Shown piece by piece: positions 41,070-50,179 of a DNA stretch of 52,459 bases. The notes below the pieces were generated by a model. The model ran no database searches. It was not told the DNA's origin and was given only the letters and a program-made list of their open reading frames with translations. Position 1 is the first letter of the stretch. Each line of letters starts with the position of its first letter. The stretch is from JBDUDK01 sp040002995 (GTDB lineage Bacteria; Actinomycetota; Acidimicrobiia; Acidimicrobiales; Ilumatobacteraceae). The stretch spans positions 1 to 52,459 of the forward strand of contig JBDUDK010000049.1 in the NCBI GenBank assembly GCA_040002995.1, in the 5' to 3' direction. A program made the position numbers and the translations under genes.

Positions 41070-41732
41070 ATGTGTCGTCTAAACGGCATCATTGAGGACG
41101 TGCCCACCCGCCGCGTTCACCACGATCGTCCGCCGTGGTCGCCACTCACCACCGTGATCCAAGGTGCACTCCCCCGAGGGACCTTCGACGTCTCGCAGGT
41201 GCCCCAACGTCAGGTATCGGCCCTGCGTAGTTGCGGGTTGTTCGAGGTCGTCGCCCACGGTGTCGACTTTGACCTCGACCGCCTGCACCTTGCCGTCGCG
41301 TGGTCCGACTTCGACGAATGCGTCTTCCGTCAGCGCCTCCGCAAGTCGTACGACGGGTTGTGGCCGCAGGGCAATCTGGGCTCGCGTCCGAGCACCTATA
41401 GGCATTGCACGTTCGACGGCGTGAGGTTCCGACTTCGCGCCGGGTTCTCGGTCGGACAGGCCCGCTTCGAGGACTGCACGTTCCGGCGATGCCGGTTCGA
41501 GGAACACTTCTCGTTCTGTGCCGACTACGTCCGCTGCACGTTCGAAGGCCCGATCCGCACCGCCGTGTTCTATGGGCGAGCACCCGATGGCCACGATTGC
41601 GACCGAAAGCTGAACGAGATCGTCGGCAACGACTTCACCGCCGCCACGGTCGGCGAAAACGTCGGCTGGCGGGAGAACATTGATCTGTCCGCGCAGAGGT
41701 GGCCCGTCGGCTACCGGCCGCTGCTGAGCTAG
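41070..41732 (+). CDS. Pentapeptide-repeat-like protein
   Basis: A protein of about 220 residues. The middle has a run of five-residue steps with Cys/Phe/Arg at regular positions: HCTFDGVRFRLRAGFSVGQA, then RFEDCTFRRCRFEEHFSFCA, then DYVRCTFEGPIRTAVFYGRA, compatible with a right-handed beta-helix of the pentapeptide type (A-x-F-x-x with C/R). The N-terminus DLDRLHLAVAWSDFDECVFR also fits the pattern. No membrane segment is present. The function is unknown. The start could be ATG 41070 or GTG 41097 (GAGGAC just upstream). It is divergent from the PhyH gene with only ~43 bases between. Confidence 0.55.
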   Translation: MCRLNGIIEDVPTRRVHHDRPPWSPLTTVIQGALPRGTFDVSQVPQRQVSALRSCGLFEVVAHGVDFDLDRLHLAVAWSDFDECVFRQRLRKSYDGLWPQGNLGSRPSTYRHCTFDGVRFRLRAGFSVGQARFEDCTFRRCRFEEHFSFCADYVRCTFEGPIRTAVFYGRAPDGHDCDRKLNEIVGNDFTAATVGENVGWRENIDLSAQRWPVGYRPLLS

Positions 41733-41742
41733 CGCAAACGCA

Positions 41743-42243
41743 CTACGAGTCGCGGATGCGCGCGGCTTGCCCGAGGGCTTCGCTCATCCGCTCCCGCACG
41801 GCATCACCGGGTTGCTTCGCCTCATCGAAATCAGTGGGCGTCGCGTACACCACCCCAGGAACGCTCCACCCGTCGAGGCTAGCCACGAGCGCGCGAAAGC
41901 CCGTGTCGAGCGCGAGAAAGTGCGCGGGAGACGCGGCCGTTGCCGCGAGCACGCATGCCACACCGCGCAAGGCGGACTGCGGCAGTTGATCAAACACCAC
42001 CTTCAGCAAGCCGCTGTACGTCGCTCGATAGATCGGTGACACAAGTACGAGCACGCCCGCGCGCGGGATCGACTCGAGCAGTTCGGTCACCGCATCGTTT
42101 GGGCGAAGGCCGAGCAGACCCGCGGGGTCGAGCGTGGCCAGGTCGACCACCCGGCCCGAGCCGTGGATCGCTACGGCCAGGCCGGCGAGGCTGTGGGTCG
42201 TCGAACTGGTCGAGTGACTCCCGTTGATAGCGATGAGCTCCAT
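41743..42243 (-). CDS. NADPH-dependent FMN reductase
   Basis: A 166-residue flavodoxin-fold reductase of the SsuE/MsuE type. The phosphate-binding loop is INGSHSTSSTTHSLAGL and the dimer/flavin loop LVSPIYRATYSGLLKVVFDQ followed by LPQSALRGVACVLAATA. It would supply reduced FMN to two-component monooxygenases. It is divergent, by 77 bases, from three luciferase-like monooxygenase genes, its likely clients. The ATG at 42243 begins at MELIAINGS. Confidence 0.88.
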   Translation of the reverse strand: MELIAINGSHSTSSTTHSLAGLAVAIHGSGRVVDLATLDPAGLLGLRPNDAVTELLESIPRAGVLVLVSPIYRATYSGLLKVVFDQLPQSALRGVACVLAATAASPAHFLALDTGFRALVASLDGWSVPGVVYATPTDFDEAKQPGDAVRERMSEALGQAARIRDS

Positions 42244-42320
42244 GTGGCTCCAACAGTGCCAGGTCGGCTGCCCGCGAGAACGCGGTTGAAAATACGACGG
42301 TAAGAGTCGAGAATTGGCCG

Positions 42321-43466
42321 GTGCGGCCCCCGTTGTCTGTGCTGGATCTCGTGCCGATCACTTCAGGTTCCACCGCCCGCGACGCATTGCTCTGCAGCAT
42401 CGACCTCGCCCGTCGTACGGAGCGCGCCGGCTATCGCCGGTACTGGATCGCCGAACATCATCTAAACCCCGGCGTGGCCGGCACCGCACCCGCGGTAGTG
42501 ATGTCGGTCATCGCGAACGCGACGAGCACCATTCGCGTGGGATCCGGCGCGGTCCAGATGGGACATCACACTCCCCTGTCGGTGGTCGAGCAGTTCGGCC
42601 TCCTCGATGCCGCGTATCCCGGAAGAATCGACCTCGGCCTCGGTCGTTCGGGCTTCCGTCGAGGGGCGCGCACTCCCTTCACCGGGGGCGAGCCGAAGGC
42701 TCCGCATCGGACCGAGCGGGGCGTGCTCATCCCGTCGCCCTTCTCGCTGGCCCCTCTGCTGCGCTCTCCCCGATTCAAGTTGCAGGGCAAGCTCATACAA
42801 CAGCCAGGGGCCGAGACACCTCCCTATAGCGAGCAGGTCGACGACGTGCTGCGCTTGATCGCCGGCACCTATTGCGACGCGGCGGGAACCGTGGCCCACA
42901 TCGTTCCGGGCGAAGGAGCGGCCCTCGAGGTGTGGATCGTGGGTAGCAGCGGCGGAGAAAGCGCCACTGTTGCCGGCACCCACGCGCTGCCGTTCGCGGC
43001 GAACTACCACGTGGCCCCGGCGGGTGTGCTCGAGGCCGTTGACGCGTACCGCACGGCGTTCCAATCATCGCCGGAACGCAGCCGGCCGTACGTGGCCGTG
43101 TCCGTCGACGTCGTGGTGGCGCCGAGCGATGAGGAAGCCCGCGAACTCTCGGCGGGCTATGGACTTTGGGTCCGCAGCATCCGGACGGCCTCGGGCGCCA
43201 TCCCTTTCCCCACTCCGGCCGAGGCCGCGCAACACGAGTGGTCAGACGAGGATCGCCAGCTCGTGGCGGACCGAGTCGACACGCAGTTCGTTGGATCGCC
43301 GACGACGGTGGTCGGCCACCTCGAGGCGCTCGCCGATGAAACCGGTGCCGACGAGCTCATCCTTACGACGATCACGCATGATCATCACGATCGCGTCCGC
43401 TCGTACGAGCTCATCGCGGAGGCGTGGGGTCATGAGCGACGTCAGGTCACGGCGCTGAGCGCGTGA
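42321..43466 (+). CDS. LLM class flavin-dependent monooxygenase
   Basis: A 381-residue luciferase-like protein of the group starting PLSVLDLVPITSGSTARDAL, with YRRYWIAEHHLNPGVAGTAP (the His of AEHH is near the flavin) and IDLGLGRSGFRRGARTPF. The cofactor-phosphate part is LEVWIVGSSGGESATVAGTH and the C-terminal region VADRVDTQFVGSPTTVVGHL. The start is GTG at 42321. It is the first gene of a tightly packed operon (TGATG overlap with the GNAT gene), alongside an FMN reductase. The substrate is unknown. Confidence 0.85.
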   Translation: MRPPLSVLDLVPITSGSTARDALLCSIDLARRTERAGYRRYWIAEHHLNPGVAGTAPAVVMSVIANATSTIRVGSGAVQMGHHTPLSVVEQFGLLDAAYPGRIDLGLGRSGFRRGARTPFTGGEPKAPHRTERGVLIPSPFSLAPLLRSPRFKLQGKLIQQPGAETPPYSEQVDDVLRLIAGTYCDAAGTVAHIVPGEGAALEVWIVGSSGGESATVAGTHALPFAANYHVAPAGVLEAVDAYRTAFQSSPERSRPYVAVSVDVVVAPSDEEARELSAGYGLWVRSIRTASGAIPFPTPAEAAQHEWSDEDRQLVADRVDTQFVGSPTTVVGHLEALADETGADELILTTITHDHHDRVRSYELIAEAWGHERRQVTALSA

Positions 43467-44191
43467 TGGGCGACGAAGTGTCGACAAGAGCGACCGCGGT
43501 CGAGTCGGAGCTACTCGACAACTTGATGTGGCACTCGCTCGTCGGCCCGCACGCCCACCTTTCGGAAGGAAGCGGACTGGTGCGCCGCTACCACCCCGAC
43601 GTCGCGCTTTTCGTCGCGGTTGAACTCGTGAGCCGCGAGGCGTGGGACGCCCTGCAGGAGCTCGTCGGTCCGAAGCGGACAGTTCTCCTCACGGGCGCGA
43701 CGGTTGCCGCGGTCCCCGACGGCTGGGTCCGGCACTTTCAGGGGCTTGGTCACCAGATGGTGCTGCGTCGACCAGAGCAGCTCGCGCCCGTTGATCCGAG
43801 CGTCCGCATCGAGACGATGACGGCAGCCGACGTTCCGCAGATGCTCGCTCTCGTCGAGGTCACCCAGCCTGGGCCCTTCCGGCCCCGCACGATCGAGATG
43901 GGCTCTTACTTCGGCGTGTACGACGGCGACCGCCACCTGATCGCCCTCGCCGGTGAACGCCTCCGCGCTGGGGGCTATACGGAGGTCAGCGCGGTGGCCA
44001 CCCATCCGACGGCCCGCCGCCGGGGGCTCGCAGCGCTGCTGACGTCCCATGTCGCCCGCCACATCGCGTCGCGTGGCGACACCCCCATGCTGCATGTCGC
44101 CAGCACAAACGTCACTGCGAAGCGCGTCTACGACCGTCTCGGTTTCGAGAGTCGCAAGCAACTCGACTGGGTCGCGGTCGAAACGCCATGA
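43466..44191 (+). CDS. GNAT family N-acetyltransferase
   Basis: A 241-residue acetyltransferase. The C-terminal GNAT core (~110-241) has RIETMTAADVPQMLALVEVT, YFGVYDGDRHLIALAGERLR, the acetyl-CoA loop ATHPTARRRGLAALLTSHVA (R-R-x-G-x-A motif) and NVTAKRVYDRLGFESRKQLD. The N-terminal ~100 residues are an extra domain (WHSLVGPHAHLSEGSGLVRR) of the FR47-like type. It would acetylate an amine using acetyl-CoA. The ATG at 43466 overlaps the preceding stop as TGATG, and its own stop overlaps the next ATG, so it is part of the monooxygenase operon. Confidence 0.88.
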   Translation: MGDEVSTRATAVESELLDNLMWHSLVGPHAHLSEGSGLVRRYHPDVALFVAVELVSREAWDALQELVGPKRTVLLTGATVAAVPDGWVRHFQGLGHQMVLRRPEQLAPVDPSVRIETMTAADVPQMLALVEVTQPGPFRPRTIEMGSYFGVYDGDRHLIALAGERLRAGGYTEVSAVATHPTARRRGLAALLTSHVARHIASRGDTPMLHVASTNVTAKRVYDRLGFESRKQLDWVAVETP

Positions 44192-45399
44192 CCGTTTCCC
44201 TTCATCTTGCCGTCGCGCTCGACGGCGCGGGTTTCCATCCCGCGGCATGGCGCGAGCCGTCGGCCCGGCCGAAGGAGTTGTTCACGGCGCGCTACTGGAC
44301 GGAGTTGGCGCAGCGCGCCGAACGGGGCCTCCTCGACTTCATCACCATCGAGGACGCGTTCAGTCTCCAATCGTCACGCTCGACTCCCGACGATCGCACC
44401 GATCAGGTGCGGGGGCGACTCGACGCCGTCCTGATCGCGTCGGTCATTGCGCCGTCGACGAAACACCTCGGGCTGATCCCGACGGTGATCCCGACCCACA
44501 CGGAACCGTTCCATGTCGCGTCGGCCGTCTCGACCCTCGACTGGGTGAGCAAGGGACGCGCCGGCTGGCGGCCCCAGATCTCGTGGAAGTCCCATGAGGC
44601 CACCCATGTCGGCCTGCGCGAGGTGCCTCCGATCGATCGGCGGGCGAACGACGAGGTGACGCGCGGCTACATCAACGACTTGTTCGACGAGGCGGCCGAT
44701 GCGGTCGAGGTTGTACGGCGACTCTGGGACAGCTGGGAAGACGACGCGATCATTCGCGACGTGACGACCGGTCGTTTCGTTGATCGCGACAAGCTGCACT
44801 ACATCGACTTTCGCGGTCGCTTCTTCAATGTGAAGGGTCCGTCGATTGTTCCCCGCCCGCCGCAGGGACAGCCGATTGTCGCTGCGCTCGCCCACTCGGA
44901 GGTGCCGTTCCGCTTCGCCGCCAAATCGGCGGACGTGGTTTTCGTGACACCGGCCGAGGGCGACGACGTATCGGGGAAGGTCGGCGACATCCGGGCCGCG
45001 GAGAAAACGGTCGAACGCGCGCGTGAGCGACTCATGGTTTTTGCCGACCTCGTTGTGTTCCTCGACGAGAGCATCGATCGGGCCGAAGCGCGACGAGCGC
45101 GCCTCGATGAACTCGACGGCCACGCGTATCGCTCGGACGCTGCGTTCTTCGTGGGTACCCCCAACGGTCTCGCCGATCAACTCGTGGATTGGCAACGACA
45201 CGGCCTGGATGGATTCCGGCTTCGACCCGCAGTGGTCACGCACGACCTCGACGCGATCGTCGATGGAGTCGTGCCCGCACTCCAGAAGCGAGGCGCTTTC
45301 CGGACGGAGTACCCACCCGGCTCACTGCGGGCAAGGCTCGGCCTGCCGCGACCGGAGAATCGGCACGCAGGCGCGGTCGCCGGAAGCGAGACCTCATGA
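44188..45399 (+). CDS. NtaA/DszA-like FMN-dependent monooxygenase 1
   Basis: A 403-residue LLM monooxygenase. It reads HLAVALDGAGFHPAAWREPS, RGLLDFITIEDAFSLQSSRS, GLIPTVIPTHTEPFHVASAV followed by STLDWVSKGRAGWRPQISWK, then AADAVEVVRRLWDSWEDDAI and FFNVKGPSIVPRPPQGQPIV. These blocks are typical of the nitrilotriacetate/sulfone/alkanesulfonate monooxygenase family. It depends on FMNH2 from a reductase, present divergently at 41743. The ATG overlaps the GNAT stop as ATGA. The substrate cannot be determined; an organosulfur or N-methyl compound is likely. Confidence 0.85.
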   Translation: MTVSLHLAVALDGAGFHPAAWREPSARPKELFTARYWTELAQRAERGLLDFITIEDAFSLQSSRSTPDDRTDQVRGRLDAVLIASVIAPSTKHLGLIPTVIPTHTEPFHVASAVSTLDWVSKGRAGWRPQISWKSHEATHVGLREVPPIDRRANDEVTRGYINDLFDEAADAVEVVRRLWDSWEDDAIIRDVTTGRFVDRDKLHYIDFRGRFFNVKGPSIVPRPPQGQPIVAALAHSEVPFRFAAKSADVVFVTPAEGDDVSGKVGDIRAAEKTVERARERLMVFADLVVFLDESIDRAEARRARLDELDGHAYRSDAAFFVGTPNGLADQLVDWQRHGLDGFRLRPAVVTHDLDAIVDGVVPALQKRGAFRTEYPPGSLRARLGLPRPENRHAGAVAGSETS

Positions 45400-46763
45400 G
45401 CAAGCAGGTCATCCTCGCCGCCCACTTTCCCGGTGTGAACAACACCACCGTCTGGAGCGACCCCGCCGCTGGGAGCCAGATCGAGTTCGAATCGTTCGTC
45501 CACATGGCGAACACCGCCGAGCGCGGCAAGTTCGACTTCATGTTCTTCGCGGAGGGCCTACGGCTGCGCGAGCAGCGCGGCGTCATCCACGACCTTGATG
45601 TCGTTGGCCGGCCCGACACCGTCACGGTGCTGGCGGCGCTCGCCGCGGTGACGACGCACCTCGGACTCACCGGCACCCTGAACGCCACATTCCGCGAGCC
45701 CTACGAGCTTGCCCGCCAGCTCGCCACGCTCGACCACCTGTCGGGCGGACGATCCGGATGGAACGTCGTCACGTCGCCCGACGCGTTCACCGGCGAGAAC
45801 TTCCGTCGCGGTGGCTTCCTCGACTATTCGTTGCGCTACGAGCGCGCCGAGGAAATGATTCGCGCCGCGCGCACGCTGTGGGATTCGTGGGCCGACGACG
45901 CGATCGTGGCCGATGCCGAAAATGGACGCTTCGTGGCCACGCCCGACGTCGGCCATTTCGACCACCACGGCAAACAGATCAACATCAGCGGTCAGTTCAA
46001 CGTTCCCCACAGCCCGCAGGGTCACCCGGTGATTCTTCAGGCGGGTGACAGCGACGCGGGTCGAGAACTCGCCGCGGCCACCGCCGACGCCATCTTCAGC
46101 CGCCACTCGCGGCTCGACGACGCGCGAGCGTTCTTTGCTGACACGAAAGGCCGGCTGGCCCGCTTCGGTCGTACCCCGGAGCAACTGAAGATCCTGCCGG
46201 CGGTCACGTTCGTGCTCGGACATTCCGAGGCGGAAGCGCGCGAGCGTGCCCACGAGATTCGGCTCCAACAGGTGAGTCCTCAGACCGCCACCCTGCTGCT
46301 CGAACAGGTGTGGAATCGAGATCTGTCCGCGTATGACGTCGACGGTCCGCTACCGGAGATCGACCCGGACGTGTCGACCACCTCGATCATCCAGGGTCGG
46401 GCCCGCATGTGGCCCGATCCGATGAAGACCGCGAGCCAATGGCGACGACTCGCGGAGACGAAAGGGCTCAGCATCCGCGAAACGGTCATCGAGGCCACCG
46501 GCCGCCAGTCGTTCATCGGCACACCGGAGCAGGTCGCAGATGAGATGATCGAGTACGTCGAGACCGACGCTTGCGACGGCTTCATTCTTGTGCCGCACAT
46601 TACGCCTGGTGGTATCGACGACTTCGTCGATCGAGTCGTCCCTCTGTTGCAGGAACGGGGCGCATTCCGCAGCGAGTACCGCACAAACACGCTGCGCGGG
46701 CATCTCGGCCTGCCGTCGAACGCTCGCGACGCCGCCGCGGCGGCCGTGCGCGAATCCGCCTGA
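45396..46763 (+). CDS. NtaA/DszA-like FMN-dependent monooxygenase 2
   Basis: A 455-residue FMN-dependent monooxygenase close to the NtaA/SnaA/DszA group. Blocks: QVILAAHFPGVNNTTVWSDP, KFDFMFFAEGLRLREQRGVI, ATLDHLSGGRSGWNVVTSPD, YERAEEMIRAARTLWDSWAD, HGKQINISGQFNVPHSPQGH followed by PVILQAGDSDAGRELAAATA. The strongly conserved SGWNVVTS is the flavin-site signature. The ATG at 45396 overlaps the upstream stop as ATGA. The protein is longer than its neighbour at 44188, with which it shares the fold but little text. Together with the FMN reductase the two likely form a two-component oxygenase system. Confidence 0.92.
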   Translation: MSKQVILAAHFPGVNNTTVWSDPAAGSQIEFESFVHMANTAERGKFDFMFFAEGLRLREQRGVIHDLDVVGRPDTVTVLAALAAVTTHLGLTGTLNATFREPYELARQLATLDHLSGGRSGWNVVTSPDAFTGENFRRGGFLDYSLRYERAEEMIRAARTLWDSWADDAIVADAENGRFVATPDVGHFDHHGKQINISGQFNVPHSPQGHPVILQAGDSDAGRELAAATADAIFSRHSRLDDARAFFADTKGRLARFGRTPEQLKILPAVTFVLGHSEAEARERAHEIRLQQVSPQTATLLLEQVWNRDLSAYDVDGPLPEIDPDVSTTSIIQGRARMWPDPMKTASQWRRLAETKGLSIRETVIEATGRQSFIGTPEQVADEMIEYVETDACDGFILVPHITPGGIDDFVDRVVPLLQERGAFRSEYRTNTLRGHLGLPSNARDAAAAAVRESA

Positions 46764-46770
46764 CCGCTCC

Positions 46771-47055
46771 TCAGAGAAGGAGCTTGTGCGGTTCCCAGGT
46801 AATGGGGGGGCCCCAGATCGCGGTGGCGCCCGCCCGTTCGATGGCGGGACGAAAGCTCGTATCCATGAAGTGCTTCGCCTCAGCCGGGCTGTCCCAGACG
46901 CTTATGTCGCGCCACGTCGAGCCGTCGGGTCCGACCCCGGCAATGTGCACGCGGCACCCCTCGGGCAGGGACTGGTCCAGCCCCAGCTCGGCCGCGACCT
47001 TGTCGAACTGTTCTTTGGTCATGTTCGGCGTTTCGGAAAGCACAACAATCGCCAT
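46771..47055 (-). CDS. Small dimeric alpha/beta-barrel-like protein
   Basis: A 94-residue protein, MAIVVLSETPNMTKEQFDKV followed by VHIAGVGPDGSTWRDISVWD, then SPAEAKHFMDTSFRPAIERA. It has the beta-alpha-beta-beta-alpha-beta pattern of small ferredoxin-like ABM/DABB proteins, possibly an antibiotic-biosynthesis-monooxygenase-like or heme-interacting protein. A strong ribosome site (GAGGAGG) precedes the ATG at 47055. It is convergent with the monooxygenase operon. Confidence 0.6.
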   Translation of the reverse strand: MAIVVLSETPNMTKEQFDKVAAELGLDQSLPEGCRVHIAGVGPDGSTWRDISVWDSPAEAKHFMDTSFRPAIERAGATAIWGPPITWEPHKLLL

Positions 47056-47173
47056 GGTCTCCTCCTCTTTTCGGGTGCCCCAGCTTGTATGAAAGTTCGC
47101 GGTCGCGGGAGCAAGGTCTGCGCCGAACTCCAGTGTTTCTCATCAATTGATGAGTTTCACTGGACTTCCCGAA

Positions 47174-50083
47174 TCAGGAGGTGACCGACGAGGCGATGAG
47201 AGCTTCGACTTCGCTGGCCTCGATGGGCCGGCTGAATAGGAAGCCCTGGGCCAGCTGGCATCCGGCGCCGCGCAAGAATTGAGCCTGCGCGTCGGTCTCG
47301 ACACCCTCGGCCACCACATCGAGGCTCAGAGCCTCCGCCATCGAAAGCAGCGCCGTCACAATCGGCGCCCCGCTTCTGTTGACGTTGATGGCGCTGACGA
47401 AGCTGCGGTCGATCTTCAGCGTGTCGATCGGACAGCCCTGAAGACGACCGAGCACCGAGCTTCCTGTGCCGAAGTCGTCGATCGCGAGCCGAACGCCGAC
47501 ATCGCAGAGACGCGCGAGGGCCAGCCCGAGTTCGTGTTCGTCCATTACGACCCGGTCGGTTATTTCGAGCTCGATCTGGTCGGGGTCGAGATGGCATTCG
47601 GCGAGTTGCTCGGCGACGTTTTCGGCCAATTTGCTGTCGCGCAGGACTCGTGTCGACAGGTTGACGGCCATCCGCAGTCGAATGCCGCTGTCGAGCCAGG
47701 TACGCGCCTGCCGAAACGCCGTGTCGCGTACCCAGTCATCGATGCCGGCTATTAGGCCGGACTCCTCAGCCATGGGGATGAACCGGTCGGGCGCCAGCCG
47801 GCCAAGTTCGGGATGATCCCAGCGCACGAGCGCCTCGACGCCGACCACCCGTGAGGTCCTGAGGTCGATCTGCGGCTGGTAGAGAACGTGCAGCTCGCCG
47901 CGTTCGACGGCGGTGTGCAGGTCGCTCTCGAGCTCGAGCTTCCGCGGCTGTGATGTCGTCGCTGCGGGCGTGTAAACCACCGTGATGTTGCGACCAGCCT
48001 GCTTCGCTTCGTACATCGCGGCATCGGCGTGACGAAGCAAGGTGGTGTAGTCGTGGCCGTGGTCGGGTGCGATCGCCACACCGATGCTGCACGTGACGAA
48101 AATCTCGCCCTCACCGATACAGAACGGCCGTTTGAACAACTGCAAGATCGCCTCGGCAACCACATCGGCATCCGCGGAGCTCACGATGTCGGGCAGCATG
48201 ACCACAAACTCATCGCCGCCCAGGCGGGCCAGGGTGTCCGACGCCCGGAGAGACTGCTGAAGCCGGTCCGCCACCTGCCGAATGAGTTCGTCGCCGACCT
48301 CGTGACCGAGCGTGTCATTGATGTTCTTGAACCGGTCGAGGTCCACGAAGAGGAACGAGACACGCCGACCGGTACGTCCGATCTGCAGCAGCGCCTGCTG
48401 GGCGCGCTCCTCCATGAGCCGGCGGTTTGGGAGGCCGGTGAGCGCGTCGCGCAGCGCCTGCTCGCGCACTCGCGTTATCAAATCGGCGTTGTCGAGCGCC
48501 GTGGCCGCGTGATCGGCCAGGCCTCCGAGACGAGCGAGCAACTCAGCCTTGGTCACGGGAACCTCGTCGGCTCCTTCGTCCGGAAGGAATCCCGCCGCCA
48601 CGACACCAAGAAAGCCGCCTCGAGCCATGATGGGGACGACGAAACAGCGTCGAACTCCGTTCTCCTCCATCAGAATTCGCATCGTCGGTCCCGCCATTTC
48701 CAAGCCCTCGATGACAACCGCAGTCGGATGACGCACCAACTCGGCCAGCCCTGGCGTCTCGCCGGTGTGGAGAACGCGGCGCTCCTCGGAGACACGTTCG
48801 GACGGAGATTCCGCCGCGAGGCGCAGGCAACCCTCGACGTCGTCCCACAACCAGACGCCCGCCTGCTCGCACAGCACCACGGCGGGTACCGCGGCGGCAA
48901 CGCGGCAGGCAACGTCGTGGCGCGTGCTCACCACGGCAAGTGACTGCGCAAGAGCCAGCAGAGCCTGGGCCATATCGCGGTCACGACGAGCAGCCTCGAG
49001 TGAGGCAACGGCATCGAGTGCGGCCGCGGCGTGACGGGCGTAGGCCGATAGAAGACGCTTCTCCGCCTCGCTCACCGACGACCCTCGCGGGTAGAGCGCG
49101 GCCAAGCGGCCGTATACGCGACCGCCGGATGCGATGTCGGCGATCAGGCGACCCTCGTGCTCGACGAGTTCGCCCGCCAACAGTTGTCCCGCGAAACCAG
49201 CCACCAGGTCTTCGTCGAAACCCTTGTGGTGAATGTGCAGGCGACCCGCTTCGTGGGTGCGCGCGGCGAGAAGATATCGCGGCGCGTGGATGGCGATACC
49301 GGCACGATCGGCCACCCGTGCCAGCACCGTGTCGACATTTTCGGCGTTCGCGAGCTCGGCCGCCATCGTGTGCACCTGCTCGAACCGCTCGATCAAGCTG
49401 TCGGCGCGGTCACGGCTGGCCGCAATCTCGTCCGCGGCGACGTGCGCGCCATCAGCCTGCATCGACCAACGCAATTTGTACACACAGCGCGCGTCGCCTC
49501 GGCACATGCACTCTGGCTCCGCGATCACCCCGGCATACCCGAAGACATCGGGGACCAACCCGTAGTACCCCGCGGCCTGACCGCAATAGAACGGGCTGGC
49601 GTCGGCGGGTAGGACGTACTTGGCGACGATGGTGGCGTGACCGTCACCGACTTCGGTGAGCTCGTACACACGGCCGGACGACATCTTCGTGCCTAAGTTG
49701 ACGGTGGTCGCGAGGGCGGCCGCCACCGAGCCGCTGGCGCGCACGACGTCGATGGTGCCTCGCTCCCGCGACACACGCATCATCTCCTCGCCCGTACGAC
49801 GGCCGATGTTCTCCTCGCCGCAGATGCGCGCGGCCTCCGCCGCGATCCGCAGCGTCTCGGTTGTCGATATCCATGAACCCGGCGCAAGAAGCGGGCCGAT
49901 CGCCTCCTCGTCGCAGGCCGCCGCGAGCACGGCATCGACGGCATCCTGCCCGAGGACGCGGCGCACGTAGGACAGCACCATCTTGGCGAGCGCGCCTTTG
50001 ATCTGACGCTGCGACGCGCCCGCCTCGCGCGGCTCTGCCGCCGGCGTCGGCAGAATCGCGACATGGCCCCTGGCAGACACCAT
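47174..50083 (-). CDS. V4R-like/GAF/GGDEF/EAL cyclic-di-GMP protein
   Basis: A 969-residue signalling protein. Residues ~25-210 look like a V4R/4-vinyl-reductase-like ligand-binding domain, ending with the conserved ECMCRGDARCVYKLRW. Two GAF-like regions follow (~235-370 and ~375-540). The diguanylate cyclase domain (~550-705) has ALTGLPNRRLMEERAQQ and an intact RLGGDEFVVM. The EAL domain has VLYQPQIDL, GVEALVRWDHPEL, LEITDRVV and AIDDFGTGSSVLGRLQ, with VVAEGVETDAQ and GFLFSRP, so both active sites look complete. It can plausibly make or break c-di-GMP depending on the ligand. No membrane segment is seen. The ATG is at 50083, with an alternative Met at residue 35. Confidence 0.93.
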   Translation of the reverse strand: MVSARGHVAILPTPAAEPREAGASQRQIKGALAKMVLSYVRRVLGQDAVDAVLAAACDEEAIGPLLAPGSWISTTETLRIAAEAARICGEENIGRRTGEEMMRVSRERGTIDVVRASGSVAAALATTVNLGTKMSSGRVYELTEVGDGHATIVAKYVLPADASPFYCGQAAGYYGLVPDVFGYAGVIAEPECMCRGDARCVYKLRWSMQADGAHVAADEIAASRDRADSLIERFEQVHTMAAELANAENVDTVLARVADRAGIAIHAPRYLLAARTHEAGRLHIHHKGFDEDLVAGFAGQLLAGELVEHEGRLIADIASGGRVYGRLAALYPRGSSVSEAEKRLLSAYARHAAAALDAVASLEAARRDRDMAQALLALAQSLAVVSTRHDVACRVAAAVPAVVLCEQAGVWLWDDVEGCLRLAAESPSERVSEERRVLHTGETPGLAELVRHPTAVVIEGLEMAGPTMRILMEENGVRRCFVVPIMARGGFLGVVAAGFLPDEGADEVPVTKAELLARLGGLADHAATALDNADLITRVREQALRDALTGLPNRRLMEERAQQALLQIGRTGRRVSFLFVDLDRFKNINDTLGHEVGDELIRQVADRLQQSLRASDTLARLGGDEFVVMLPDIVSSADADVVAEAILQLFKRPFCIGEGEIFVTCSIGVAIAPDHGHDYTTLLRHADAAMYEAKQAGRNITVVYTPAATTSQPRKLELESDLHTAVERGELHVLYQPQIDLRTSRVVGVEALVRWDHPELGRLAPDRFIPMAEESGLIAGIDDWVRDTAFRQARTWLDSGIRLRMAVNLSTRVLRDSKLAENVAEQLAECHLDPDQIELEITDRVVMDEHELGLALARLCDVGVRLAIDDFGTGSSVLGRLQGCPIDTLKIDRSFVSAINVNRSGAPIVTALLSMAEALSLDVVAEGVETDAQAQFLRGAGCQLAQGFLFSRPIEASEVEALIASSVTS

Positions 50084-50179
50084 GTCTCGCTATCGGCATT
50101 TCCAGGGCGCCAACGACTGCTTTGGGCAAAAGGTTGAGGAAAAGACCTCGAGTAGGGCCGAGTCATTACCCTCCGCGGC

